Source: Opitutia bacterium (GTDB lineage: Bacteria > Verrucomicrobiota > Verrucomicrobiia > Opitutales > JANYEO01). From it: a DNA stretch of 27,021 bases. A model generated the notes under the pieces. That model made no database searches. It was not told the origin of the DNA and saw only the letters and a program-made list of their open reading frames with translations. Both the position numbers and the translations under genes were made by a program. Positions 6,665 through 15,950 of this stretch are shown here, piece after piece. Where the stretch lies: contig JANYEO010000075.1 in the NCBI GenBank assembly GCA_025363025.1, positions 1 through 27,021 on the forward strand, written 5' to 3'. Position 1 is the stretch's first letter. Each line of letters begins with the position of its first letter.

Positions 6665-9079
6665 TTAGGTGAAGGCTTGTACCCCTCCCCAGGGGGCATA
6701 ATGGTGGAAAGTTGAAGTTGGAGTGATGTGTTTCGTTTGATTAACAGGGAGTGTAATATTAACGGAGGGGGGTGGTTGGTTGTCTATAAGGTCTTCTTCT
6801 TCGCTTGGTACGAGTTCTAGGAAGTTCACAGCTCCTGTCCAGGGGGCTTGAAGGGCTGCTAGGCGATTTTCCCTCAAGGCCTGTAACCGTTGGAGGAGGG
6901 GGGCGTTGGCTTGATTGCGCCTAGTCAACGCCACTGTACGGGGAATGCCTCTTTCTTTTGCCCAGCGTATAAAAGCGCTATGTTGCCTGCAAAGCTCGAA
7001 GAAGCTATTGAGTAATTGCGTTTGGTATTTCATATTTTCTGAAATTGAACCTTTATTATTACATACATGATGGGCTTCAGGGTGAAATTGAGTCGCGAAG
7101 AGATCCAGGTTTCGATAATAGGCCATGGGGGTTGCGTTTTCGTCTGTGCTTATAAGGGTCAGGTTGCCCATATGGTCTTTTACCGCTGCGTATTTATGCA
7201 TGCGTGCAACGAAGAGCTGTATTGGGATCTCGGTCCCGTGGTGCAGTGCTTTTTTCCGCTGAGTCTCATCGAGGCACATCAGATGGGGGAGGTGAAAGGG
7301 CGCAAAGGTGATGGGTTTATAGTGAAGGGATGAGGCTTGTAGGGCCCCCCCCCTGTTAAGAACCAGGTGTTGGGCCCCGGCGCATATGCCAAAGATGGGG
7401 ATTTGAGCGGTCAAGGCAGCGGTGCAAACTTTTTGGTAGAGCTGTTCTGTCTCGGTTTGCTGCGCCAGGGGCATATCACCGAGACTAAATGTTTTTAAAT
7501 GACTGGGGTAATTATCACTGCTCCCGGGAATGATAAAGCCATCGAAGCTTTCGAAGCCCAAGGCTTGAATGACGGCCTGCGTCACATAACCAAAGACAAT
7601 GAGCCCTGGATGGATGTTTTGATAATAATTTACCGTATCAATGATTTTATCATAGAATAACCCGTCGACAGTGACAATGCCGATAAGGGTTTTGCTCCCG
7701 ATATAGGCCCGAAGGGCTTCAACCCCATGTTCTTCTAGAAGCTTGCAAAGGTGCCATTCGGGGCTTTCTGTATGAGGCTGAATAAGTTCTGGGGTGAGGT
7801 TTGTTATATGCGAAAAGGCTTCAATAGCCGGGGTGATGGCCGGGTTATTCGATGCACGTAGTTGGAGGTTTTGTAAGAGGTGATTTTGCGTGATGTCATC
7901 TAGGCTTAGGAGTGCCGCGCGAACAGCCTGCAGAGAGAAGAAGGCTGTTAATTCAGCCGGGTTCAGGCGGCTGGTGCCCCTTCTGAGGGAGGATCGAAAG
8001 GCCTCATCATTTGCCGTAAGCTTCCCTCCTTGCTCAATGAGGTATTTTATGACCGAAAAATGCCCGTTTTGAACAGCTAAATGGAGCGGGGTTTTGCCTA
8101 TCGAGGTAGCCTTTTCCAGGTTGGCTCCTTGTTCGACGAGGAACATGACACAGGTTAAATGTCCTCTTTTGGCGGCTAAGTGCAGGGGGGTTTCTTGGGT
8201 GGCTACGTACAGGTAGGGATCTTGGGCGGGTTGGTTTTGGATATCGGTATGAGCCCCTGCCTGAAGGAGGAGATGTAGAGTCACCGTATGCCCCATTTCA
8301 GCCGCTAAGTGGAGGGCAGTATTGCCATCCGCATTAATTTTGTTAAGCTGAACCCCTTGATCTATAAGCCACGCGGTAATGGCGGTTTGATTGTATAGGG
8401 CCGCTAGGTGTAAGAGGGTGTTTCCGTTTTTGTAAAGTTCATTGAGGCTTGCTGCTGAGGGGCATAGCGTTACGAGAGCTTTTAAGTGCCCCATTTTGAT
8501 GGCCAGTTCCCTAGGGCGTTGGAGTTTGTTATTCAGGAGAGAGGTATCGGCTCCTTGTGTGAATAGGAGGGAAATCGTGACCACTTGATCGGCTGCGACT
8601 GCCAGATGGAGGGGGGCATCGCCTGCGTTATTGATGAGATTGAGCTCCGCTCCTGCGTTAATAAGCTCATAAGCGATATCCCAGTGACCTTTTTCTGCAG
8701 CCAAATGGAGGGGGGTATTGCCTGCGTTATTGGCCGCATTTATTTTTGCGCCTTGGGGTTTTTGGTAATTGTGCGTCAGGGCGTACGCCAAATTAATGAT
8801 AGATTGGCTGATGTTCCGGCTTATGAGCTTGCCCCTGTTTAGGAGTAAGTGGATTACGGCTGAATTATCTGTGATGACCGCGTGATGAAGGGCGGTGTTG
8901 CCATCATTATCCATGGCCTCGAGGTTTAGGCTCGGGTAGGCTAAGAGGGTTTCGATATGGGTCAGGTCATTTGCCTGAATAGCCGTTATGAGGGTTACTA
9001 TTTCGTTAGCTTGGCCAAACGTGTGGATGGTCCCTAGGTGCAGGGTTATATACAATAAGGTAAATAACTTGATTTTCAT
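6665..9079 (-). CDS. Secreted ankyrin-repeat protein with a C-terminal class I glutamine-amidotransferase-like (peptidase C26-type) domain
   Basis: The 804-residue product begins with a signal peptide (about 1-22, cleavage after FGQA). Residues 25-355 hold about eight ankyrin repeats, recognised by GNTALHHA, GNTPLHLAAEKGH, GDAPLHLA, GNTLLHLA, GNTALHLAAEMGH, ETPLHLAAKRGH and GKTPLHLAVQNGH, with one degenerate copy near 186-200. After a helical linker, residues 465-705 form a class I amidotransferase-like domain: IIPGSSDNYP, nucleophile elbow GICAGAQ (Cys566), RGGAL, and FATQFHPE (His666, Glu668), so the triad looks complete. This arrangement resembles gamma-glutamyl hydrolases such as PuuD, but the substrate cannot be told. 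The last 90 residues are low-complexity. Export plus ankyrin repeats suggests a protein acting outside the cytoplasm, perhaps on a host or in the periplasm. A 9-base G tract (7345-7353, read on the minus strand) lies in the enzyme domain. Confidence 0.85.
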   Translation of the reverse strand: MKIKLFTLLYITLHLGTIHTFGQANEIVTLITAIQANDLTHIETLLAYPSLNLEAMDNDGNTALHHAVITDNSAVIHLLLNRGKLISRNISQSIINLAYALTHNYQKPQGAKINAANNAGNTPLHLAAEKGHWDIAYELINAGAELNLINNAGDAPLHLAVAADQVVTISLLFTQGADTSLLNNKLQRPRELAIKMGHLKALVTLCPSAASLNELYKNGNTLLHLAALYNQTAITAWLIDQGVQLNKINADGNTALHLAAEMGHTVTLHLLLQAGAHTDIQNQPAQDPYLYVATQETPLHLAAKRGHLTCVMFLVEQGANLEKATSIGKTPLHLAVQNGHFSVIKYLIEQGGKLTANDEAFRSSLRRGTSRLNPAELTAFFSLQAVRAALLSLDDITQNHLLQNLQLRASNNPAITPAIEAFSHITNLTPELIQPHTESPEWHLCKLLEEHGVEALRAYIGSKTLIGIVTVDGLFYDKIIDTVNYYQNIHPGLIVFGYVTQAVIQALGFESFDGFIIPGSSDNYPSHLKTFSLGDMPLAQQTETEQLYQKVCTAALTAQIPIFGICAGAQHLVLNRGGALQASSLHYKPITFAPFHLPHLMCLDETQRKKALHHGTEIPIQLFVARMHKYAAVKDHMGNLTLISTDENATPMAYYRNLDLFATQFHPEAHHVCNNKGSISENMKYQTQLLNSFFELCRQHSAFIRWAKERGIPRTVALTRRNQANAPLLQRLQALRENRLAALQAPWTGAVNFLELVPSEEEDLIDNQPPPSVNITLPVNQTKHITPTSTFHHYAPWGGVQAFT

Positions 9080-9187
9080 GATGCAGGCAAAAAATAGGAC
9101 TGAAGCGGGGCGGGTAAGTTAATTTATTTATATAATGATAGATTATTTCAATTTACATTAAACTTAAAAACCGACTGTAGTCTTCTT
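9080..9187. other. AT-rich intergenic region before the ankyrin gene
   Basis: These 108 bases separate the AsmA-like gene stop from the ankyrin gene start, both on the minus strand. The part at about 9120-9175 is strongly AT-rich (TTAATTTATTTATATAATG), unlike the flanking coding DNA, and probably holds the ankyrin gene promoter. No properly spaced -35/-10 pair is convincing, and no stem followed by a T-run is seen after the AsmA-like gene. Confidence 0.4.
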
Positions 9188-11785
9188 CTAAAAATGACTT
9201 AATCCCCAGCGAGGGTCCGATAAGGTGCCACCGAGGCGCATTTCAAATACTTTACTAAAAGGCCGTAGGGGTAGAAAGGCGGCCGAGAGGATGGGGACTT
9301 CCGCAAAAGGGTAGATATGGAAGCGGAAATCGAGCGCATCCGTTGCAATATGGTAGGACCCAGTCGCCATGATACGGGTTGTAGGTCCGCTGAGGCGGGC
9401 ATCTTGAAGGTTGAGGTAGCCATGGCTCATGGTAAAAGCCGTGGCGATTTCTTGAATCTCAAAAGAACCAATGGTGGGCGGTGTATTTTGTTGTGGGGCG
9501 CCAAAGGTAGAAGGGTTTTTTACTTGTGTGCGTACTTCGCGGAGCTGGAAGTAGCCGTGGCCTTGGAGGTCCTTCGGCTTATTTAAAGGTCCTTGGGCGG
9601 TGAAGGCAGCATCAATAAAACCTGGGGCTGGGGTTAATTCAGGATCTATGGCGCTGGTCGGGAGGGATTTTTTGACACTACTTAAGTAGGGGACGCGTTC
9701 TAAGAGGAGGTCCCGGCGGATTCCGGTTAAGTTGAGGGAGAAGGAGAGGATGGGTTTATCACTCGATAAATCGCTAATATTGGCCCTTCCGGTACCCTTT
9801 CCTTGAGCTAGACCAAAATCGAGCGGGCTAATTTCTAGATAATCACCTTGTTGGGTGGCCTTAAAGTGAAGGGAGTCTAGCGGGATATTAAGATAGCTAA
9901 GGGGAGCTGGGCAATCGGCTGTTAGGCTTAAATGATCGATTGCTGGAATAAGGAGATGGTGGGCGCTAGAAAGCGTGAGGTAAGGTGGGGTTGGGCATTT
10001 GAAGCTTTCTGTAATGGGGCGAGCTGCAGGCAATGCGCTTAAGGTTTCGATGGGTAAATTACCTTTAAAGGTGAGCGTTGTGGTTAAGGGATCATCATGA
10101 GTGGCATCAAATGTCCAGTGGATTGTCCCCGCTGCATTATAGGGGTCTACCTCAATTAAAAAAGGCCCAAGGGTAACATCATAATTTTTGGCATACAGAT
10201 GGGTTTTGAAACGGTTTATCGCTTCTCCTTGATAGGTAAAATGAGCCCCTTCGATGGCCCCCATGACGCGGACTTGCGCGGCATCCTGCATATGCGCATG
10301 GATGTCTAAATTGGCCGAGGGTTTTGCTGTATAGAAATTTAAAGGGGGCCAAATATCCGCCCACCACTGCGGTAAATAGGGGTTAATGATAGTAGGGTCT
10401 GCCTGGCCATAGACATGAATGCGGCAGGGGCCTTTGGGGCTGAAAGCGGCTGAGCCTCGGACAATGCCGGCTGGGCCCTTTACTTTATAATGATCAAGGA
10501 CGAGTCCCCCTTCGTCGTAGCGGCCTTTGAGGAAGGTGTAATCGAATGCAATAGCCTTCCACTTTCCAGCCCCGGTGAGGGTGGTAAAGGTGCCTTTGGG
10601 ATCCTTGAACCCCTCACTGGCCATAAGGGTTCCGCGAAAAGCTACCCAGGGAAGATCCGTAAAGTCTTTAAGCGCTGTAATATGAGGGGTTAGTTCTTCT
10701 AAAGCAGTTGGCCGCGTAATCCCACGTAACTGCAGGTTGCCTGCTTGCGTATTAGGGTTTACAGTGCCATCGATGGCCATCCACGTGGCGCCTTGGGTGA
10801 GCATGGCTGTTCCTCTTAGATGATCTAGCCGAGGATTAAGCAAATACAGGTCGAGGCTATCAAGGCTTAAAGGGAGGCCCTTTATCCCGCGAAAGCTTGC
10901 TTGGGTTGATTGGATTGCAAAGGGTAAAGTCGTGTAGGTCTTATCAGGGGTGAGTGTTAAATAAGCTTCTAGGTTATTAGCCTGAAAACCTTGAGGGCTT
11001 GTTAGCTGTTTTAAAGAAAGGGTTAAGGGCTCAGTAAAAGAGAGGCCTTCAGGTGTTATGTGGCCCACGGCTTTAATTTTTAAATCATTGCAATCAAACC
11101 CTTGTGGAGCCTGTAATTTATGAGCCCATAAGGTGCTGCTAAAAACGAGATTTTGGTTTGTATCAGCTGATAGACGCACATATAGGGCCGGGTCTTTTAA
11201 AGCGTGGATGTAGGCATGAATCTGTGTAAGCGCTTCTGCATTATGTGTGACTGTCTTGTTTTGATATAACAGAGCTTTAGGGAAGAAGCCTTCAGCAATA
11301 ATTGGTAGTCCAAGAATAATGCCGCGCCCCCAGGTAATTTCCCACCAAGGGCCACTTTGGTTTACGTGAAGTGAAAGTTTTTCTATCTGAGGGGTAGTTC
11401 CTGGTAGGGGCGAGTAATTGCCTCCTTTGAGGGTAATTTTTGCAGGCTTAAACTTACCGGAAAACAGGGGGAATATTTTAGGAAAAACTTCAATATAATC
11501 CGCTGTAATTAAAGAATGCTTAGAGCCGATGGGTATAATTTCGAGGTTTTTAAAACTGAGGGATAGCCCTACATTAATAAAAGCTTTTTTTGCCCGGTAA
11601 TGGTAGCCTTGTTCTTCTAAGGTTTTTTCTATAAAATTATTTAAAAAATCAGGCAAAGGGTAACTGGGCCCACACATTAAAAGCAGGGTATATAATATTT
11701 GTATAATTAAGCAAAAGCAAAACGCTCCATGAAGCCCGCGGCTTAATGGGTGTGTGCGTCGTATGGACTCGATGAAAGGCTTCAC
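9188..11785 (-). CDS. AsmA-like C-terminal region protein (large membrane-anchored envelope protein)
   Basis: The 865-residue product has one N-terminal membrane helix (about residues 19-40, HGAFCFCLIIQILYTLLLMCG) and then a long, beta-rich extracytoplasmic region. The C-terminus carries features of the AsmA/YhdP/TamB group: a segment around GYLNLQDARLSGPTTRIMATGSY and the closing FEMRLGGTLSDPRWGLSHF. In other Gram-negatives these proteins span the periplasm and help move lipids to the outer membrane. The start is a GTG overlapping the DUF4340 stop (GTGA), implying translational coupling and the last place in the birA-ABC-GldG operon. Family placement rests on architecture and the C-terminal motif. 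The specific role is unknown. Confidence 0.68.
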   Translation of the reverse strand: MKPFIESIRRTHPLSRGLHGAFCFCLIIQILYTLLLMCGPSYPLPDFLNNFIEKTLEEQGYHYRAKKAFINVGLSLSFKNLEIIPIGSKHSLITADYIEVFPKIFPLFSGKFKPAKITLKGGNYSPLPGTTPQIEKLSLHVNQSGPWWEITWGRGIILGLPIIAEGFFPKALLYQNKTVTHNAEALTQIHAYIHALKDPALYVRLSADTNQNLVFSSTLWAHKLQAPQGFDCNDLKIKAVGHITPEGLSFTEPLTLSLKQLTSPQGFQANNLEAYLTLTPDKTYTTLPFAIQSTQASFRGIKGLPLSLDSLDLYLLNPRLDHLRGTAMLTQGATWMAIDGTVNPNTQAGNLQLRGITRPTALEELTPHITALKDFTDLPWVAFRGTLMASEGFKDPKGTFTTLTGAGKWKAIAFDYTFLKGRYDEGGLVLDHYKVKGPAGIVRGSAAFSPKGPCRIHVYGQADPTIINPYLPQWWADIWPPLNFYTAKPSANLDIHAHMQDAAQVRVMGAIEGAHFTYQGEAINRFKTHLYAKNYDVTLGPFLIEVDPYNAAGTIHWTFDATHDDPLTTTLTFKGNLPIETLSALPAARPITESFKCPTPPYLTLSSAHHLLIPAIDHLSLTADCPAPLSYLNIPLDSLHFKATQQGDYLEISPLDFGLAQGKGTGRANISDLSSDKPILSFSLNLTGIRRDLLLERVPYLSSVKKSLPTSAIDPELTPAPGFIDAAFTAQGPLNKPKDLQGHGYFQLREVRTQVKNPSTFGAPQQNTPPTIGSFEIQEIATAFTMSHGYLNLQDARLSGPTTRIMATGSYHIATDALDFRFHIYPFAEVPILSAAFLPLRPFSKVFEMRLGGTLSDPRWGLSHF

Positions 11786-13632
11786 TTTAAAGGACGAGCA
11801 AGGTCTTCTATCGCATCTACCCAGTTTTGCGGAAGGGTAAAGGTAAGGCCGCTGGCCGCGGTTCCTGCTAGTTGCAGTTGGCCATCCAAGCGCTCTGTTA
11901 TGAGCATTTGTGCGGGGCTTCCTGGTGTTAAGGCATCTGCTATTGCCTGTTTTTCTAAGCTTTTGGCTTCGAGTTTGTATTTCCAGGAGAGGACTTCGTC
12001 TTTGCCCAGCGTAGGCGTGTTACTAAAAGGTTCTTCTAGGAATTCGCGTACGCGCATGCCCTTAATCCCCTTGAAGAGGGTTTCGGCCGCAATGACTTGC
12101 TCTATTGGGAGCGTTTTTAAGAAGTCACCCCATTCGTTCTCTGTATTGTCTGAGGGAAGGAAGGTATAATTTAAGAGTATTTTTTGCGTTTCTAAATCAG
12201 TTAACGTGAGGCTTTGTAAGGGGAGTGTTTTCGGAATTAACTCGAGCCACCGAGAGCGATAATATAAGGGGCGCACAGGGGCTTGGTCTAGGAGACTTAA
12301 GGCAACTCCATAGACGCAGGGGCTACTAGCGAGCTTGGCATATAATAGACCTTTTTCTGTGTCTAAGCCGCCTATAATGAGAGTGGTTGTTTCAAGGCCT
12401 TTAAGTTCGATGATGCGTTGAGGATCTTGTAGGCCCCAGCGTTCGAGATCTCCTGCAGAAGGAGCGTCGCTGACAAAGTGTAAAGCCTCGAGGTTTAAGA
12501 GAAATTCTAAGAGGTTTTCTATAACGGGTTCATCTGCGCTTAAGGGCGTATGGGTAGCCTCATCTTTAAGTTGCCAAAGCCCCGTTTCTAAATGTTCTAG
12601 TAGGACGGTATGGCCAGATTGGCTAATGGTTAAGGTGCTTAGCGCTGCTGGGTCAAAGGTTAAGAAATGCCGTTGGCGTAATGTTTCTTGGGCAGATTGA
12701 AGGGTGTCGATAACTGCAGCAGGTAGAACCAATACTGCCTTAGCCCCTTCTAAGCTGGCATAAACTTGAGGGGCCATGTCGATTTGGTTTATGCGGTTAC
12801 CCACAAGCAACGTTTCACGTCGATGAAAGCCTTCCAGGGTTAAACGTAAGCTGGGTTCATCGAGTCCCGTTAGGGTGGAGTTGCTCGCGTCTCCTTCAAT
12901 AAAGCGGGTAATGGGCAGGGCGCTTAAAGCGGATACCAGGGCATTGACAGCGTAATCATCGGCTGCGGTTTGAAAAGGAGCCTCGAAGGTCCAATGTTCG
13001 CCTGTTTTTGCTAAACGCACTTTTGCGCCTGCGGGACGAGCGAGTTGTAGGGTTAGTCCTTGGATTTCGAAAGGAGGGATGGTGAAAAGCTGGGGGTTTC
13101 GCAAATCGTCGAGCTCTAGCAAGAGGCTTGTTAAAAGAGAGCGTGAGGCGACGAGGATGTGGGCTTTGTCTGGGCTCAAGAGGTAAATACGGTTGTCTGT
13201 TGTACTGGTTTCGCCGATAGCAATGGTCCAAGATTCGGCTTGAGTAGAGAGGTTTATGGAGAGAATAGGGGTCTCAAGCCCATAGTCAGCCAATGTTTGG
13301 CCAGATTCTAAGACCTCACTTACAGGAAAGCTAATGTCGCGCTCGAGGAATTCGAGCTGTGTTAAAATACGCTGAACGGCAAAGGGGTTAGCAGGCCATT
13401 CAATGGGGGAGACAAGGTTCCATTTGCGATTTTCTTTTTTCAGTATACGGGCTGAGGGGAGACTGGGGCCGATGAGCTCTATGCGTTCTAAAGCGACAAA
13501 TGAAGCGGTGTCTAGCCCAATGCCCGGGGCAAAATCAGCAGCGTGCAAGGCTTTACTGTGTTGCAGAAAGGCGATGAGGCCAAATAAAAAAATATTGGCT
13601 ATAATAAGACAAAGGGTGACGCCGATACGCAT
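11782..13632 (-). CDS. DUF4340 domain protein of a GldG-type ABC transporter cassette
   Basis: The 616-residue product has an N-terminal membrane helix (about residues 3-21, IGVTLCLIIANIFLFGLIAFL) and then a large extracytoplasmic region. That region contains at least two DUF4340-like repeats, recognisable by the pattern W.l..P...pA....v..ll..L..l (WNLVSPIEWPANPFAVQRILTQLEFLE and WTFEAPFQTAADDYAVNALVSALSALP), followed by DYGLETP and LTGLDEPSLRLTLEG blocks. DUF4340 proteins commonly lie next to GldG-like proteins and ABC-2 transporters; their biochemical role is not established. It begins 53 bases after the GldG-like gene and ends overlapping the AsmA-like start. Function by context only: part of an envelope complex with the ABC pair. 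Confidence 0.8.
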   Translation of the reverse strand: MRIGVTLCLIIANIFLFGLIAFLQHSKALHAADFAPGIGLDTASFVALERIELIGPSLPSARILKKENRKWNLVSPIEWPANPFAVQRILTQLEFLERDISFPVSEVLESGQTLADYGLETPILSINLSTQAESWTIAIGETSTTDNRIYLLSPDKAHILVASRSLLTSLLLELDDLRNPQLFTIPPFEIQGLTLQLARPAGAKVRLAKTGEHWTFEAPFQTAADDYAVNALVSALSALPITRFIEGDASNSTLTGLDEPSLRLTLEGFHRRETLLVGNRINQIDMAPQVYASLEGAKAVLVLPAAVIDTLQSAQETLRQRHFLTFDPAALSTLTISQSGHTVLLEHLETGLWQLKDEATHTPLSADEPVIENLLEFLLNLEALHFVSDAPSAGDLERWGLQDPQRIIELKGLETTTLIIGGLDTEKGLLYAKLASSPCVYGVALSLLDQAPVRPLYYRSRWLELIPKTLPLQSLTLTDLETQKILLNYTFLPSDNTENEWGDFLKTLPIEQVIAAETLFKGIKGMRVREFLEEPFSNTPTLGKDEVLSWKYKLEAKSLEKQAIADALTPGSPAQMLITERLDGQLQLAGTAASGLTFTLPQNWVDAIEDLARPLK

Positions 13633-13685
13633 AATCAGTTGTTGAATATTTGAAAATTAATATGTTTGAAGATTGAATAATCCGC

Positions 13686-15158
13686 TTAACGTCTCCGAAT
13701 AAAGAAAATCGCAAGTCCTAGGATACTTACGAAAGTAGCTGGGATAAAGAGAAAATAAAGCAGCTGGATGAGCTCTGTCGGACTTAGGGGAAGTTGATAA
13801 TGGCCGAACGGGCGCGGTACGAGGGAGTTTAAACCTGGTTGGTTGAGGGCCCAGTGGCAAGTATGCCAAAATAGCAGCTCATTGCCGAGGAGGCCTAGAC
13901 GGTGATTAGTAATCCAGTCGCTTGTTCCAAAGACAACCAAGCGGCCGCCTTGGATGCTGAGGCCTAGGTCTCGCCCCATGCGTTTTTCTACTGCGCAGGC
14001 GAGGGTAATGGGCCCAGGGAAGTCGCCCTTTAGTGGTTCGTAAGTGGGGTGGTCGTCGCCTAATAAGTGGCGCTCAGCCCAGCTTTGGTTGGAGGAAGCG
14101 ATGAAGGGGATAATGGTGCGGTGCAAGTCTGTCAGGGCCGCAGGGTCCGGGCGTACGGGGCCGCAGAGGCCTGTTAAAACAGTGAGCTGGTAATCAATTA
14201 ACGATTGGGTAATCGGGTGCGGGGCAAAGCGGCGTAAAAGTAGATCTCCCCCGGAAAGGTGCGCATTGGGGGAGAGGTCAATTACGACGGCGTCATCTGC
14301 TAAAAGGCCCCAGTTGTGCAGTAATGACTCGAGCCCATGGGGGTTTTGAGGCGAAAGTAAGACAATGAGTCGTCCACTTTTGTCTTCTAGGTAGCGTTTT
14401 AGCTTATCTTCTTCTTCTGGTAAAAAATGGGTTCTGGGGCCTGCAATGACAATAGCGGCTGCATCTGTCGGAATGCCTTCTGTGGAGATGTCCAAGGACT
14501 CTGTTTCGAGGCCCCGCGCTTTAAGGAATAATTGGAGTTTCGAAAGCCCTTGTAAAGGCCTTACATCTTTTAAATTAAGTTCGCCGTGCCCGATAGTGAA
14601 ATAGCATTTGAGGGCCGCTTCTTGGGTTAAGCGCAAAATAGCGCCTGTTAGGGCTTGTTCACCTGTAAAAGCATTAATGGTACCCGTTTCGCTTTTATAG
14701 AGATCGGTCGGCAAGAGGGTTTCGTAGCGGTTGCCTGTGCTAATAATAACCGTATTTTCGCAGGGGATTTGGAAGCGGGTTGCCAGGGCTTCCGTACGTT
14801 GGCGGGCAACAAAGGGGTCAATGAATTCAACCGTAATATTGGCTGCTCCATTTTTTTTGCTGGCAAAGGTATATTCGCGGAGCAGTTCGCGGATATCTGT
14901 GTAAAGGGATTTGAGCTCAGCCGCCTTATCATGAGCCGATAGCGTTACGTAAATTGTAACCGGGACTTTGATTTTTTCGATATAAGCTAATGTTTCCGGA
15001 GAAAGCGTATAGCGGTGTTGATGGGTAATGTCGATCCGCTGAAAGAAGTAGGTAGAGACCCAAATAAGCCCTCCAAAAAAGCTAAGCCCTAGTAAAACTT
15101 GGCAGAAGCGATTGATGGCACGGAAGCGGCCTGCAATACGAAAATTGTCGAGCGACAT
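13686..15158 (-). CDS. GldG-like ABC transporter auxiliary protein
   Basis: The 490-residue product has membrane helices at both ends (about residues 20-40 and 465-487, the latter ending IFFIRRR) around a large extracytoplasmic region. The segment ITHQHRYTLSPETLAYIEKIKVPVTIYVTLS is typical of GldG-family proteins (ABC-type auxiliary substrate-binding domain). It is followed by an IVIAGPRTHFLPEEEDKLKRYLEDKSGRLIVLLSP block like that of IFT52/GldG domains. In Flavobacterium, GldA, GldF and GldG form an ABC complex needed for gliding. Outside Bacteroidota the same trio is widespread without gliding, so motility should not be assumed. The gene follows the permease by 27 bases and precedes DUF4340, the usual order. 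Confidence 0.86.
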   Translation of the reverse strand: MSLDNFRIAGRFRAINRFCQVLLGLSFFGGLIWVSTYFFQRIDITHQHRYTLSPETLAYIEKIKVPVTIYVTLSAHDKAAELKSLYTDIRELLREYTFASKKNGAANITVEFIDPFVARQRTEALATRFQIPCENTVIISTGNRYETLLPTDLYKSETGTINAFTGEQALTGAILRLTQEAALKCYFTIGHGELNLKDVRPLQGLSKLQLFLKARGLETESLDISTEGIPTDAAAIVIAGPRTHFLPEEEDKLKRYLEDKSGRLIVLLSPQNPHGLESLLHNWGLLADDAVVIDLSPNAHLSGGDLLLRRFAPHPITQSLIDYQLTVLTGLCGPVRPDPAALTDLHRTIIPFIASSNQSWAERHLLGDDHPTYEPLKGDFPGPITLACAVEKRMGRDLGLSIQGGRLVVFGTSDWITNHRLGLLGNELLFWHTCHWALNQPGLNSLVPRPFGHYQLPLSPTELIQLLYFLFIPATFVSILGLAIFFIRRR

Positions 15159-15185
15159 GATTTATAAATTAAAGCACATGTATTG

Positions 15186-15950
15186 TTAGGCCTTTGCTTC
15201 TAGAACTAAACTGGTGAGGCCTAGGCTGAGTAAGCCACAGGCAAAATAAAGAATACACGGTCGGGTGTCGATGACGCCTCGGCAAAAATCGTTTAGATGC
15301 TCAAATGGGTCGAGAGAGCTGAGGATGCTTTCAACCCCTGGGGCGCCTAGGGTTTCAAGCAGGGGGAGGGCCACGAGGGCTTTGGCCCCGATAATAAGGG
15401 CAAATAAAAGGGCAAAGCAAAGCATACCCGCTGCAAGCTGGCTTTTGGTAAGACTGCTAGAAAAAAGCCCAAGGGCGATATACATGAAGCCGCTTATCCC
15501 AATAAAGGTATACCCTCCGATGAGGCTAGGGGCATCTAGTATGCCAGATTGTAGGGCAACCGTTCCGGCTTTAAAGGCAACGAGAAAGGGGAAGGTCAAA
15601 GTTAACCCCCATAGCATGAGGTAGAGCAGATAGGTGCTGGCAAATTTTGCACAGGTTACAATGAGCGGGCTGGCCGGTGTTACAAATAAAGCCTCGAGGG
15701 TGCCTTGTCGTCTTTCTTCTGCCAAGGTACGCATGGTTAGGAGGGGTACGATAATTAATGTAGGCAGCCAAAAGATGGAGAAGAAGGCTCCAGCTGCTGG
15801 GCGCTCGCCCGCTGTTTCTGCAAATTCTGCTAAGAGTAAAAAATACAAGGCCCCCATGAGCAGAAGAAAAAGAGCCCCCACGCCGTAAATCGCAGGGCTG
15901 AGGAGCAAGCGGCGTAGTTCGTGGCGAAAGAGGATGAAGAAGGCGGTCAT
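15186..15950 (-). CDS. ABC-2 type transporter permease (GldF-like)
   Basis: The 254-residue product has about six hydrophobic helices: a first near residues 18-38, one with WLPTLIIVPLLTM, further ones around YLLYLMLWGLTLTFPFLVAF, IGISGFMYIALGLF and LAAGMLCFALLFALIIG, and a last at ILYFACGLLSLGLTSLVL. After the second helix is the family motif LAEERRQGTLEALFVTPAS, typical of GldF/ABC-2 permeases. It would form the membrane channel for the ATPase encoded immediately upstream. Its ATG shares one base with the ATPase stop (TAATG), a sign of translational coupling. The transported substrate is not known. Confidence 0.9.
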   Translation of the reverse strand: MTAFFILFRHELRRLLLSPAIYGVGALFLLLMGALYFLLLAEFAETAGERPAAGAFFSIFWLPTLIIVPLLTMRTLAEERRQGTLEALFVTPASPLIVTCAKFASTYLLYLMLWGLTLTFPFLVAFKAGTVALQSGILDAPSLIGGYTFIGISGFMYIALGLFSSSLTKSQLAAGMLCFALLFALIIGAKALVALPLLETLGAPGVESILSSLDPFEHLNDFCRGVIDTRPCILYFACGLLSLGLTSLVLEAKA

